Of a stretch of DNA of 64,000 nt, positions 50,475-58,271 are shown one piece after another. The notes below the pieces were generated by a model. The model saw nothing but the letters and a program-made list of their open reading frames with translations. It did not search any database and was not told the origin of the DNA. The stretch's first letter is position 1, and every line of letters starts with the position of its first letter. The stretch lies in the NCBI GenBank assembly GCA_964588695.1, contig CAZPQK010000013.1:26011-90010 (forward strand), in the 5' to 3' direction. Origin of the DNA: CAZPQK01 sp964588695. GTDB lineage: Bacteria; Krumholzibacteriota; Krumholzibacteriia; WVZY01; JAKEHA01. The position numbers and the translations under genes are program-made.

Positions 50475-52418
50475 CTATCGAACGACGACGAACTTTCGAA
50501 CCACCACTCCCGATTGCGTGTTTAACTTTGCAAAGTAAACACCGGTCGGAACCTGCTGATTCATCGCATCAAGACCATTCCAAAGCGCAGCGCCGCCTTG
50601 AAGGTCCAACTGGGCGACACGCGCGCCGTTAACCGCGTAGACGCTCACACTTGCGATATCGTTGGCATTCGCACCGGCCAACATAAAACGTACAGGTCCC
50701 GACGTTGGGTTGGGACCAATTCGAAAATCCAGCGCGGGAGGCGTCACACCGGTTACGGCGGTCACCACTCCCGCGAGATCGCGCTCCAGAAATGCAACGC
50801 GGCGCAGAAGGTTACCCGGCGCGGCACCACGGTCGCCGATCGCCGCGACACCTGCCTCATCGGTAGCAGACGCCTGAAAAATAATCTGCACTTTGCCGTT
50901 TGGATTGCGCTCAGGAATAGAAAAGAACCGTTCATCGGTAATCGGAGTCTCCGTAAAGTTTTGTGGCGAACTCCACGCGCCGCCGCTAACCGAAACCGAT
51001 CCGGCAATGTCGCCGTACCCGATGCCGTTTACAATCCCCGGCAGTCCGGCGTCCGCGGTGGGATCGATTTCTGCATCGACAAAGCGCAACCACGCGACGA
51101 TCGTCTCGTTCCCCGAATCGCTAAAACCAACCTGCGGCCAATCAACGGAGATCGTATTGAATCCAGACAAGGGACCGGTAGCACCGTTGTCCACGTCGTC
51201 GTAAGTGTCGGCTTCGCCCGCTTGCACTTGTTTTACCGTGGTGATCCCCGTTCCTGCACTCCAATGCTTAATTTTGCTGCGATAGTCGTAGTAGAAAATC
51301 TGGCCCGACTCCCGACGCGCTTGTAACTCCGACCACACGACGTGGGCGTCGTTCCCGTTGTAGGCGATGTCACAGTTAACGTACGGGCGATATTCGAGCG
51401 ACGACTCGTTGGCGACGGTAATCATCGCGTCGGTGTAGTTGGTGATCTGCGTGAGTGTCAACGTCGGCGTGTTAAAGGTGCCATCCGACGACTCCAGTAA
51501 GAACACGTTGCCGCCAAAATCACCAAACGCGAGTCCCACCCGTCCGTCGGCCCCTTTCGAAATCGAAGGGAACGCAGGCCTTCCATCCTGGAACAAAGAC
51601 GGCGGCACCACCGAGGCCACCGACTTCCAGGCGCTAAACTGCCAACCCGTAGGACAAACGAAAGCACCGCCCTCCGCCGACAAATAGGCCAGGCGAAAGT
51701 CGTCGACTTCGTCATAAATTCCCGCCGCAGGAACTTCACCGTAGAGGCTAAAAGACCCGTCGCTGTTCGCGGTGATTTGCGGAAACAGATAACTGTTGGC
51801 GGTGATCTCGCCGAGGTATGCCGAAAACGAAGTTCCACCCGCGGTGTCTTGCAGGTAAAGATCTCCTCGTAAGTCGCAACCGTCTTCGTTCATGTGAGCA
51901 GCGACCGCTGCCCGGCCGGTACTAGTAACGTCGAGTGATCCGAAACCGCCAAACACTTCGGTGACGCAACAACCACGGACACCTGGATCCTGGGTCTTGG
52001 CCGCGCTGCTCCATACGCCAGCCGGACTTCTCCACATGTATGACATCGCGCGTTCCGGAAACGGGTTCGGAAGCGATAGGTTTGGCGGACAGCCGCCAGC
52101 GTCGAGCTCACAAAAGTCATCCATGAAGACCACGTGAACGGTTCCGTCGGGCTCACGCACGATACGCGCACCCAATGACCCCATGTCCTGAACATCGTAG
52201 TAAGTCGAGTCCAGGGGAACAGCTCCCGTCGGCAGTGGCGCGGGACCGGCAACAAAGCCCGAAGGCACTCGCTGTTCCAGTTCCACGAACGGGATGTGGC
52301 CGGACAGGTCCCGCACCACTCGGGCCGACGGATTAGCGCGCGTCCGGGCGTCGGCCTGGGCGGCGCCCAGGAAAACTCCGATTGTGATTACAACCACTAA
52401 ACGAACATTTACATACAT
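50475..52418 (-). CDS. Exported surface protein with FlgD-like C-terminus, in haem operon
   Basis: A 647-residue protein with a signal peptide (MYVNVRLVVVITIGVFLGAAQADA). The middle is propeller-like, with sialidase-style repeats about 60-80 residues apart (GTVHVVFMDDF, GRVGLAFGDFGGNVFLLESSDG, NDAHVVWSELQARRESG, NETIVAWLRF). Cysteines occur in pairs (GGCPPN, RGCCVTE). The last ~85 residues form a FlgD-like domain (RIGPNPTSGPVRFML ... VSVYAVNGARVAQLD ... GVYFAKLN ... KFVVVR). It follows the receptor gene after 32 bp, so it is part of the haem operon. The ligand is unknown; haemoprotein binding would fit the context. Confidence 0.75.
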   Translation of the reverse strand: MYVNVRLVVVITIGVFLGAAQADARTRANPSARVVRDLSGHIPFVELEQRVPSGFVAGPAPLPTGAVPLDSTYYDVQDMGSLGARIVREPDGTVHVVFMDDFCELDAGGCPPNLSLPNPFPERAMSYMWRSPAGVWSSAAKTQDPGVRGCCVTEVFGGFGSLDVTSTGRAAVAAHMNEDGCDLRGDLYLQDTAGGTSFSAYLGEITANSYLFPQITANSDGSFSLYGEVPAAGIYDEVDDFRLAYLSAEGGAFVCPTGWQFSAWKSVASVVPPSLFQDGRPAFPSISKGADGRVGLAFGDFGGNVFLLESSDGTFNTPTLTLTQITNYTDAMITVANESSLEYRPYVNCDIAYNGNDAHVVWSELQARRESGQIFYYDYRSKIKHWSAGTGITTVKQVQAGEADTYDDVDNGATGPLSGFNTISVDWPQVGFSDSGNETIVAWLRFVDAEIDPTADAGLPGIVNGIGYGDIAGSVSVSGGAWSSPQNFTETPITDERFFSIPERNPNGKVQIIFQASATDEAGVAAIGDRGAAPGNLLRRVAFLERDLAGVVTAVTGVTPPALDFRIGPNPTSGPVRFMLAGANANDIASVSVYAVNGARVAQLDLQGGAALWNGLDAMNQQVPTGVYFAKLNTQSGVVVRKFVVVR

Positions 52419-52450
52419 TGCTTCGCCTTCAACTTTCGGCAGATCGTTAC

Positions 52451-54766
52451 CTAATGACTTATCGGAAAAGAAAATTCTCGACTAAGCGAAAACGCGAACG
52501 TTCTTCCCGGCTCGGGAATCACGCTTAGCTGTTGGGCGTAGTACTTATCAAAAACATTGCGGACAACGAGCGCGCCACGAACTCCGTAGTACTTGAATCC
52601 GGCCTCCAGCGATGTAACCGAGACCGGCTCTTCGTTGAGCAAATCGTTTACATCTTCCACACGATCAAACCATCGGTGACGGACCGAAAGGCTGCTATCC
52701 AGATACCGCTCACCAAACGAGTACGTTAATCGTGTCGTCACACTTGCACGACCGACGTCGGAAATCGGCTCGCCCGTGTCCATGTCGGTGCCTTTCGGAA
52801 AAGCCGCGCCAACATCGAGCAAAACACTGGCGAGTTGAAAGCCTGCTTCTACTTCGAAACCGTCAACCCGTGCGTCGTTGATATTCACGTACTGAAAACG
52901 AGGAACCAGATAAAGTTGTCCAACGTAACGTAGTGTGATCAGGTCGGTGACGTTCGAACGGTACGCCGACGCTCGAAGCCACGGCATGCGTCCGTTAAAC
53001 AAACCCAGCGCACGAAACCCCAACTCGAACGTTTCGCTTTCTTCCGGCGCAAGTTCGTGATTACCAAAAATTCGCAAACCGCCATGTATGAACCCATCAA
53101 AGTAGCGCTCGTCCAGGTTGGGACTGCGAAAACCAGTCGAGTAATGCGCAAACGGCTCCCAAAACCCCAACCGACGCGACTTAAACTGACGTGCCACACC
53201 CACTGAATAGCTGGTAGAGAACTCCCGTAGATCCTGTTTGGACGCAACACTGTATTGAGTCGAGTCAGCTCGCGTATGAAAGTCGTCGTAACGCACGCTT
53301 GACTCCAATCGAACAAACCGGTTGGGGTAAGCGACTTTGATTCCTCCACCCAAACCACGAAGGCTGGACGGGGGCACGTTCTCGCCGGGCACGTCTTCTT
53401 CGCTAACCACATCTCCGGACGGATTGGCAACGGTCTGCTGATTCACGCTGGGGCCGTCCGTCTCTTCCCAGCGGTATTGCCCGAACACTTCGACTTCCAC
53501 GCCACGGTTGAGCGTCAAAGTGGGTTCGATCGATTGCATTTGTGTCGTGATGAATTGATTGTCGCGATTGGTAGTAATGGCGACCAGCCGGCGGCGCACG
53601 TATTGGCTATCAACTGTGGTTTCGATGAACTCGGTATCGTAATCCTGCAACACTCCCATCACCGAAAATCCCGGTCGCCATCCGGCTTCGTCGACATCTA
53701 ACTGCATTCGGGTCGCGCGTCGGTCGCGCACCGGATACACCGCCGCACCGCCCGCAGGCGAAGCAAACGCGGGCAGTCCAACGTCTTTGGCGGCACCGTA
53801 GGAGTGCTGAACGTCAAACGCGAACGGCTTCAACCGCGCTTCCGCACGCAGCGAGTAATTCTCCTGGCGGAACCCGCTGTTGTCGATTCCCCCTTCGGCG
53901 GTAATGAGTTCATCAAGACGCGAAAGACCGCCCGAGATTTCTGCGCCTAATCTGGGACTCTGGTAGCGAAGTGCGCCCGATTGTGAAGACGCTCCCCCCG
54001 GACCCGACACGTTCCCAATCAGTCTGGCCTGAACCTGCGGCGTATCGTTGAAGAGTTTGCCACGCGTTACAATGTTTACAACTCCACCCATTGCATCGGT
54101 GCCGTACCGCGAACTCGACGACCCCATCGCAACTTCGACATTTTCTACACTCTCCAAGCCGACGATGTTGGGTTCCGCCCCGTGCCCGCGGCCGGAGTTC
54201 AAGCGAACGCCGTCAACCATTACCAACACTCGATTGCCGGACAATCCGCGTACGGTTGGTCGCGCCGCCCAGGGTCCGGTTTTAACCACGTCGACACCAG
54301 GAACCGAAACCAACGCGTCACTCAACGTTGCTGGCATAAACGCGTTGAGTTCGTCTTTGTCGAGCTTGTGGATGCTGCGGGCACGATCGCGCATCCGTCG
54401 TATTCGATCTGCGTCCACGTAGATCGGAGAGAAGTAGTACGTGGAATCTTTGACACCGGTCAGCGCGGGCATTCCCGGTGGCTCTACCACGTACAGCCCG
54501 GTCGCCTCGTCAACTCGTGACAAAAGCGCACTTGCGGTGGGACTAAGTTCGGATAGTACTGCTGGAGATTGATGCGAACCCAGATAGGTGCCCGACAGGA
54601 TTCTCGCTTTGGCCACGCGTTCCATTGAGGCCGTCCACGTTCGATCAGTGAGATGCGGAAACGCCTTGGTAAACGCGGCGTCGGCGGTCACAGTCGCATC
54701 GGAGCCCGACGGCAAAAGTCCGACAAGCACGATGCCTAAAAGTATGGCTGCGGAAACAGTCTTCAT
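52451..54766 (-). CDS. TonB-dependent outer-membrane receptor, probably for haem
   Basis: A 771-residue receptor with a signal peptide, a ~90-residue extension (about 25-112), a TonB-box-like SPIYVDADR (about 113-121), a plug domain (DALVSVPGVDVVKTGPWAARPTVRGLSGNRVLVMVDGVRLNSGRG ... GTDAMGGVVNIVTRG) and a 22-strand-type barrel. Barrel features include the FRSPNLDERYFDGF segment, resembling the FRAP-type loop motif of haem receptors, and ENLEP-like HELAPEESETFELGF. It ends FSFPISH rather than in an aromatic residue. Its position ahead of hmuSTUV makes haem the likely substrate. TTAGG elements lie directly upstream. Confidence 0.9.
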   Translation of the reverse strand: MKTVSAAILLGIVLVGLLPSGSDATVTADAAFTKAFPHLTDRTWTASMERVAKARILSGTYLGSHQSPAVLSELSPTASALLSRVDEATGLYVVEPPGMPALTGVKDSTYYFSPIYVDADRIRRMRDRARSIHKLDKDELNAFMPATLSDALVSVPGVDVVKTGPWAARPTVRGLSGNRVLVMVDGVRLNSGRGHGAEPNIVGLESVENVEVAMGSSSSRYGTDAMGGVVNIVTRGKLFNDTPQVQARLIGNVSGPGGASSQSGALRYQSPRLGAEISGGLSRLDELITAEGGIDNSGFRQENYSLRAEARLKPFAFDVQHSYGAAKDVGLPAFASPAGGAAVYPVRDRRATRMQLDVDEAGWRPGFSVMGVLQDYDTEFIETTVDSQYVRRRLVAITTNRDNQFITTQMQSIEPTLTLNRGVEVEVFGQYRWEETDGPSVNQQTVANPSGDVVSEEDVPGENVPPSSLRGLGGGIKVAYPNRFVRLESSVRYDDFHTRADSTQYSVASKQDLREFSTSYSVGVARQFKSRRLGFWEPFAHYSTGFRSPNLDERYFDGFIHGGLRIFGNHELAPEESETFELGFRALGLFNGRMPWLRASAYRSNVTDLITLRYVGQLYLVPRFQYVNINDARVDGFEVEAGFQLASVLLDVGAAFPKGTDMDTGEPISDVGRASVTTRLTYSFGERYLDSSLSVRHRWFDRVEDVNDLLNEEPVSVTSLEAGFKYYGVRGALVVRNVFDKYYAQQLSVIPEPGRTFAFSLSREFSFPISH

Positions 54767-54775
54767 CGCTAACCC

Positions 54776-54823
54776 TTAGGCTGTGAAACTTAGGATGCCC
54801 TAACTCACTGCCAAAAACTTAGG
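54776..54823 (-). promoter_or_regulatory. TTAGG/CCTAA elements upstream of haem receptor (candidate iron-regulator operator)
   Basis: Three TTAGG copies lie at 54776, 54790 and 54819. The middle one forms the inverted repeat TTAGG-ATGC-CCTAA (54790-54803). TTAGG/CCTAA half-sites are the core of DtxR/IdeR boxes, and a DtxR-family gene is divergent from this locus. The position, 10-60 bp before the receptor start codon, suits an operator. Confidence 0.5.
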
Positions 54824-55164
54824 CCGCATTGGCCGTTAATGCTACGACGCCGTTGCGGCATTCAGTTTGCGCCCACGGTCGGGGGCAGTTCGCCACTTTC
54901 GCAGATGCCCCGTCGTGTCCGCTGGCAGCGCATCGTCGGGCGCCCGGGATGGTACGGTATCGGCAGGACAATTATGCAAGTTTAGTGACTTTTACTTAGT
55001 TTTCGAGCCAGTAGTACCCTATCTGCGGCGAGCAGTTCAAGAACTTTCGAACAACTTCGCGTGATTTTGTAACGCGCCTGGTGGTTTAATTTGATCTAGA
55101 AGCGTGAGATAGGGCTTCCTAACTCGCTTGTCGTACTCCTGCCGGAATACAAGCACTAGTTCTA
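54824..55164. other. Intergenic region between haem operon and dtxR-like gene, no gene seen
   Basis: This 341-bp stretch has no supportable coding sequence; its small frames lack ribosome-binding sites and family resemblance. It becomes AT-richer toward the regulator gene (gattttgtaacgcgcctggtgg onwards), as promoter regions do. Confidence 0.4.
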
Positions 55165-55200
55165 TTAGGTTACCCAAACTTTGTCAAAGCAAAAGTTTGG
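55165..55200 (+). promoter_or_regulatory. Inverted repeat upstream of dtxR-like gene (candidate autoregulatory operator)
   Basis: A perfect 9-bp inverted repeat CCAAACTTT / AAAGTTTGG with a 9-nt spacer (55174-55200) contains a smaller palindrome CTTTG-T-CAAAG. It is preceded directly by TTAGGTTA (55165-55172), which matches a DtxR-box half-site. It lies about 85 bp before the regulator start codon. Confidence 0.5.
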
Positions 55201-55285
55201 TTTTGTGAAGAGACGGTGCTAGACTAGAATAAGAGTGGACGTGGAGGAGTCGCTATCAAACGTATTTACACGGACTTAAAGTAGC

Positions 55286-55807
55286 ATGAGCACAGAACTT
55301 TCCCCCAAGCTGGAGATGTACCTGAAGACCATCTATCAGCTTAGCAACGCGCCCGACCACGCACCCGACGGATCGGTCCGGGTCAAAGACATCGCCAACG
55401 CGATGGAGCTGACCATGCCGAGCGTGTCGGAGGCGCTAAAAACGCTCAAATCGCGGGGCCTGGTACTGCACGAAACCTACGGCGGCGTCCGTTTGTCGAC
55501 CCAGGGCCGACGGTTGGGCGAAGACGTTAACAACCGTTTCTTGATTTTGCGGAGGTTTCTGACGGAGGTGCTGCAAGTGTCGCCAACGACCGCCGACGTC
55601 GAAGCGTGTGAGATCGAGCACGTCGTCGGCCAGGACACTCTTATGCGCCTGACCGGCTACTTACACTTTCTCGAACACTGCCAGCGTGATATGGCAGGTT
55701 TGATGGAACACTTCCACGAGTATTTGCAGAACTACCTAAACGGCAGTCCGTGCAATGAGTGTGAATTGCACGACGGCGAGCGGTGTGCCGCCGACACCCG
55801 AAACTAG
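55286..55807 (+). CDS. DtxR/MntR-family metal-dependent transcriptional regulator
   Basis: A 173-residue regulator with a winged helix (MYLKTIYQLS ... VRVKDIANAMELTMPSVSEALKTLKSRGLV) and a dimerisation/metal domain (NRFLILRRFLTEVLQV ... VEACEIEHVVG). Primary-site ligands are in place: Met11, Cys108, Glu111, His112 (DtxR Met10, Cys102, Glu105, His106). The ancillary-site residues equivalent to His79, Glu83 and His98 appear to be Phe85, Arg89 and Asp104. There is no SH3-like domain, but a cysteine cluster (Cys156, Cys159, Cys167) ends the protein. It is divergent from the haem operon and is its likely regulator. No strong ribosome-binding site is visible. Confidence 0.88.
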   Translation: MSTELSPKLEMYLKTIYQLSNAPDHAPDGSVRVKDIANAMELTMPSVSEALKTLKSRGLVLHETYGGVRLSTQGRRLGEDVNNRFLILRRFLTEVLQVSPTTADVEACEIEHVVGQDTLMRLTGYLHFLEHCQRDMAGLMEHFHEYLQNYLNGSPCNECELHDGERCAADTRN

Positions 55808-55813
55808 CGCTGG

Positions 55814-56284
55814 TTATCCGACGCCCGGAATTGCGGGCTTAAGCGTCATAAGCACGGTCACAAACGTCACCATAATCAGTCCCAACGCAGTCCACACTTG
55901 CCAGCGGCGGTACATCGACCGAACGGTGGTATCGTCAACCGACTCATCACCTACACGAGACAACTTTTTTTGCAACGGCGCGATGAACGCACCAAAGACC
56001 ACCATCGCAGCAACAAAGACCACGATTCCCCAAAAAATCCAACCCGTTTGCAGGATTCCGTAGCCAGATTTGGCCGTGGCTCCAAAACCGGTAATGACTA
56101 GAATGATCGAACACGGGCCGATAAGGGTGCGATCAACCAATCGCATGCCTTTGAACGTGTTCCCCAGAAACGCCTGACTTTTCGCGCGAGCACCGACCGC
56201 CCCCCAATAGAGGTTGGTCGCGATGCCACCGACAAAGCCAATGACACAAAGCACGTGGAGCACCTTGTAAAACAAAAACGACAT
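55814..56284 (-). CDS. Small integral membrane protein, DUF2269-like
   Basis: A 156-residue protein with four membrane segments (LHVLCVIGFVGGIATNLYWG, IGPCSIILVITGFGAT, IFWGIVVFVAAMVVFGAFIAPL, VWTALGLIMVTFVTVLMTLKP). It matches the general layout of the DUF2269/CopD-like membrane proteins, some of which have haem-ligand histidines; His9 is conserved-looking. It is convergent with the DtxR-type gene, 6 bp away. A role in metal or haem handling is only suggested by context. Confidence 0.6.
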   Translation of the reverse strand: MSFLFYKVLHVLCVIGFVGGIATNLYWGAVGARAKSQAFLGNTFKGMRLVDRTLIGPCSIILVITGFGATAKSGYGILQTGWIFWGIVVFVAAMVVFGAFIAPLQKKLSRVGDESVDDTTVRSMYRRWQVWTALGLIMVTFVTVLMTLKPAIPGVG

Positions 56285-56429
56285 CTCGAATTGCCTCCCG
56301 CGCCATGTCCGCTATAACTCATTGTTACAGTGACACTTAAATAGGTGCAGCCGGGTATCTTTTTTTCCCCGAATCTGGTAAAATAATCAAGGGCAGATCA
56401 ACGCTAGTCTACCATCCGGAGGGATCCCA

Positions 56430-57011
56430 GTGAAAGTATTGAGAACGCTCTGTTTGCTCGCAGTAGTTCTCGTAGCATTCGGCGGCGCGGACATCGCCAA
56501 TGCATGTGTTTCAGGAACCGTTACTGCGCAATATCAAACCACCGGCCCCTTTGCCGGGCTCTACAAATATACGGCCGATATCTCCTGGACGACCACGCAG
56601 GGTCTTTCCAACATCACGCTGGACTGCGGCTTCGGTGACTGTCCCGACGAAGTTTGCGTGGAAACTTTTATGTTTGCTACGCCCGGCGGAACTTCCGACG
56701 GTGAGGGTGGATGTACCGTTGATTACGAAGGCGAGTTCAACTGCAACGGAAACCCGTCTATCGGTTTTACCGACCCCATTATCAAGTGGGACGCGCTCGA
56801 CGACAACGGCTGCGAACCTGGCAATACCGGATCGGGAACGTTCTGCTTTTATTCGAACCTGGCCCCGGGACCGAACAGTGCACTTCCAGTGATTCTGGTA
56901 AAGAACGGACAAAACGTGTGTAGCGGTATGCTCACCGGCGACTGTCCGCAACCGCCATGCGTGGTTCCGGTTAAAGAGTCGACACTTGGCAAGGTCAAAG
57001 CCGACTTCTAG
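56430..57011 (+). CDS. Exported protein with C-terminal V-P-V-K-E...G.VKA motif
   Basis: A 193-residue protein starting at GTG 56430 after a strong CCGGAGGG site. The signal peptide ends near ANAC. The mature part is cysteine-rich (about ten Cys, for instance LDCGFGDCPDEVC, GDCPQPPC), beta-rich and probably disulfide-stabilised. It ends VPVKESTLGKVKADF, one of four matching C-terminal motifs in this window. I do not recognise the main domain. It is convergent with another motif protein, with one terminator between them. Confidence 0.75.
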   Translation: MKVLRTLCLLAVVLVAFGGADIANACVSGTVTAQYQTTGPFAGLYKYTADISWTTTQGLSNITLDCGFGDCPDEVCVETFMFATPGGTSDGEGGCTVDYEGEFNCNGNPSIGFTDPIIKWDALDDNGCEPGNTGSGTFCFYSNLAPGPNSALPVILVKNGQNVCSGMLTGDCPQPPCVVPVKESTLGKVKADF

Positions 57012-57031
57012 TCGACGGATCAGCAATTAAC

Positions 57032-57063
57032 AAAAGCCCGGGACCTCGTGGTCCTGGGCTTTT
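57032..57063. terminator. Bidirectional rho-independent terminator
   Basis: A 14-bp stem (AAAAGCCCGGGACC / GGTCCTGGGCTTTT, one mismatch) with a TCGT loop and flanking A and T tracts lies between two convergent exported-protein genes. Confidence 0.9.
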
Positions 57064-57106
57064 GCTTTTTCGGGGAGACGCAGCAGCACACGGCCGGGCG
57101 TCGTTG

Positions 57107-57964
57107 CTACTGGCTATAAAGCGCTTTGATACGCCCCCACGTGCGTTCGACCGTGTTAATGGGTCCGATGGTCGTAAAGCTGTAAACCGGGCTCGCAGCT
57201 TCGTACCCAGTTCGCTCTCCGGTCATTCGCCAATAGTAGGTCGTTCCGGGAGCAAGCGGCTCGTTATAACCCACCACAAGCCCACCGTAGTAGGGCGGGT
57301 CCGGATCCGTCCCGAGATACAGGGACCCGTTGAACCCACTAATATCGAAGTTCCCGGTAAAGCAGTACACAACACCTACGGAAATCTCGAAAGTCAACGG
57401 AACGGCCGTTGCTCCATCGGGTGGATATATCGGAAGAATGTCCCCCACGGGATAATCCATGCCCGGAGCGCGGAACAACCCTTTGGCGGTCTCAACAGTC
57501 CACACTTCTCCCAATGGACCTGTGGCCTCAACCTCGCCGCTCACCGCGTCGGGGTGCGCCTGAAGTGTGACCACGCAGCAACTGTCGGTGGGGGCTCCCG
57601 TCGTCATAGCGTTGATCACACCTAGGTAAATCGGCCCCGTCCGCGGAGAGCCGTAGTCGATGGTAATCCCAGAGGTCAAACTTCCAGTCGTGGTAAACGG
57701 CGAGATAAACCCGAAGATATTAAGGTCGGGCAAGCAGGCCGGGTCGTCGAATCGAAAACTGACACCGGTGGCGCCGAAGGTGTGCTCGTGAAATAGGTAA
57801 ATCTGCACAAGTGATCCACCACCACCAACGTAGTCAAAGGCGGAGAATCCTAAAGATTCGTTGTAGAGACCTATGGACCCGCCTTGCGCCCGCGCAGGTG
57901 CAGTAGCCGCCGCCCCCAACACCAGGACCAGCGCGCAAATCAAAATCTTTGCTTGGTTTTTCAT
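57107..57964 (-). CDS. Exported protein with C-terminal E-R-T-W-G-R-I-K-A motif
   Basis: A 285-residue protein with a signal peptide (cleavage near PARAQ). The first ~180 residues contain beta segments and cysteines (FDDPACLPDLNIFGF, TDSCCVVTLQAHP) in a pattern also seen in anonymous exported proteins. A fibronectin-III-like domain follows (NEPLAPGTTYYWRMTGERTG ... SPVYSFTTIG). It ends NTVERTWGRIKALYSQ, which matches the short C-terminal motif of three other exported proteins in this window. The function is unknown. Single gene. Confidence 0.75.
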   Translation of the reverse strand: MKNQAKILICALVLVLGAAATAPARAQGGSIGLYNESLGFSAFDYVGGGGSLVQIYLFHEHTFGATGVSFRFDDPACLPDLNIFGFISPFTTTGSLTSGITIDYGSPRTGPIYLGVINAMTTGAPTDSCCVVTLQAHPDAVSGEVEATGPLGEVWTVETAKGLFRAPGMDYPVGDILPIYPPDGATAVPLTFEISVGVVYCFTGNFDISGFNGSLYLGTDPDPPYYGGLVVGYNEPLAPGTTYYWRMTGERTGYEAASPVYSFTTIGPINTVERTWGRIKALYSQ

Positions 57965-58071
57965 TGGTGCCTCCCTTTGTAGTAAAAGGTTAACACAAGG
58001 CGACGTGTGTGAACAAGTCCACAGTATTGTTCGCCGACGTTGAACAGTGATTAGTTAATCTCGCCTTACGG

Positions 58072-58232
58072 CTATACGGAGAGGAGGCAGCAAGAGATCT
58101 GTTCGAGTACATCGAAGTGTTTTACAATCGAACCCACCGTCACTTTGCACTCGGTATGATCAGTCCCGAAGCGTTCGAAGAACGGCGCAACAACGCTTAA
58201 CTAAGTGTCCATTTTATCCCGGTAAGTCCAAA
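58072..58232 (+). pseudogene. Remnant of an IS3-family transposase (3' end with terminal repeat)
   Basis: The frame up to the TAA at 58198-58200 encodes RDLFEYIEVFYNRTHRHFALG and then MISPEAFEERRNNA. This is the C-terminal integrase-core ending of IS3-family OrfB, including the catalytic glutamate region (EYIEVFYNRxRxH). The rest of the transposase is absent; a stop at 58048 closes the frame upstream. After the stop, CTAAGTGTCCATTTTATCCCGG resembles the terminal inverted repeat of such elements. This is the right end of a decayed element. Confidence 0.85.
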
Positions 58233-58271
58233 GTGCACCACCGCCCCCAGCAGCACAGTGACTGCCGCTAT

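Noticed and set aside
55240..55285. Short leader peptide before the DtxR-type gene
   Set aside because: A GGAGGAG site is present, but the frame after it begins with no proper start codon at the right spacing.
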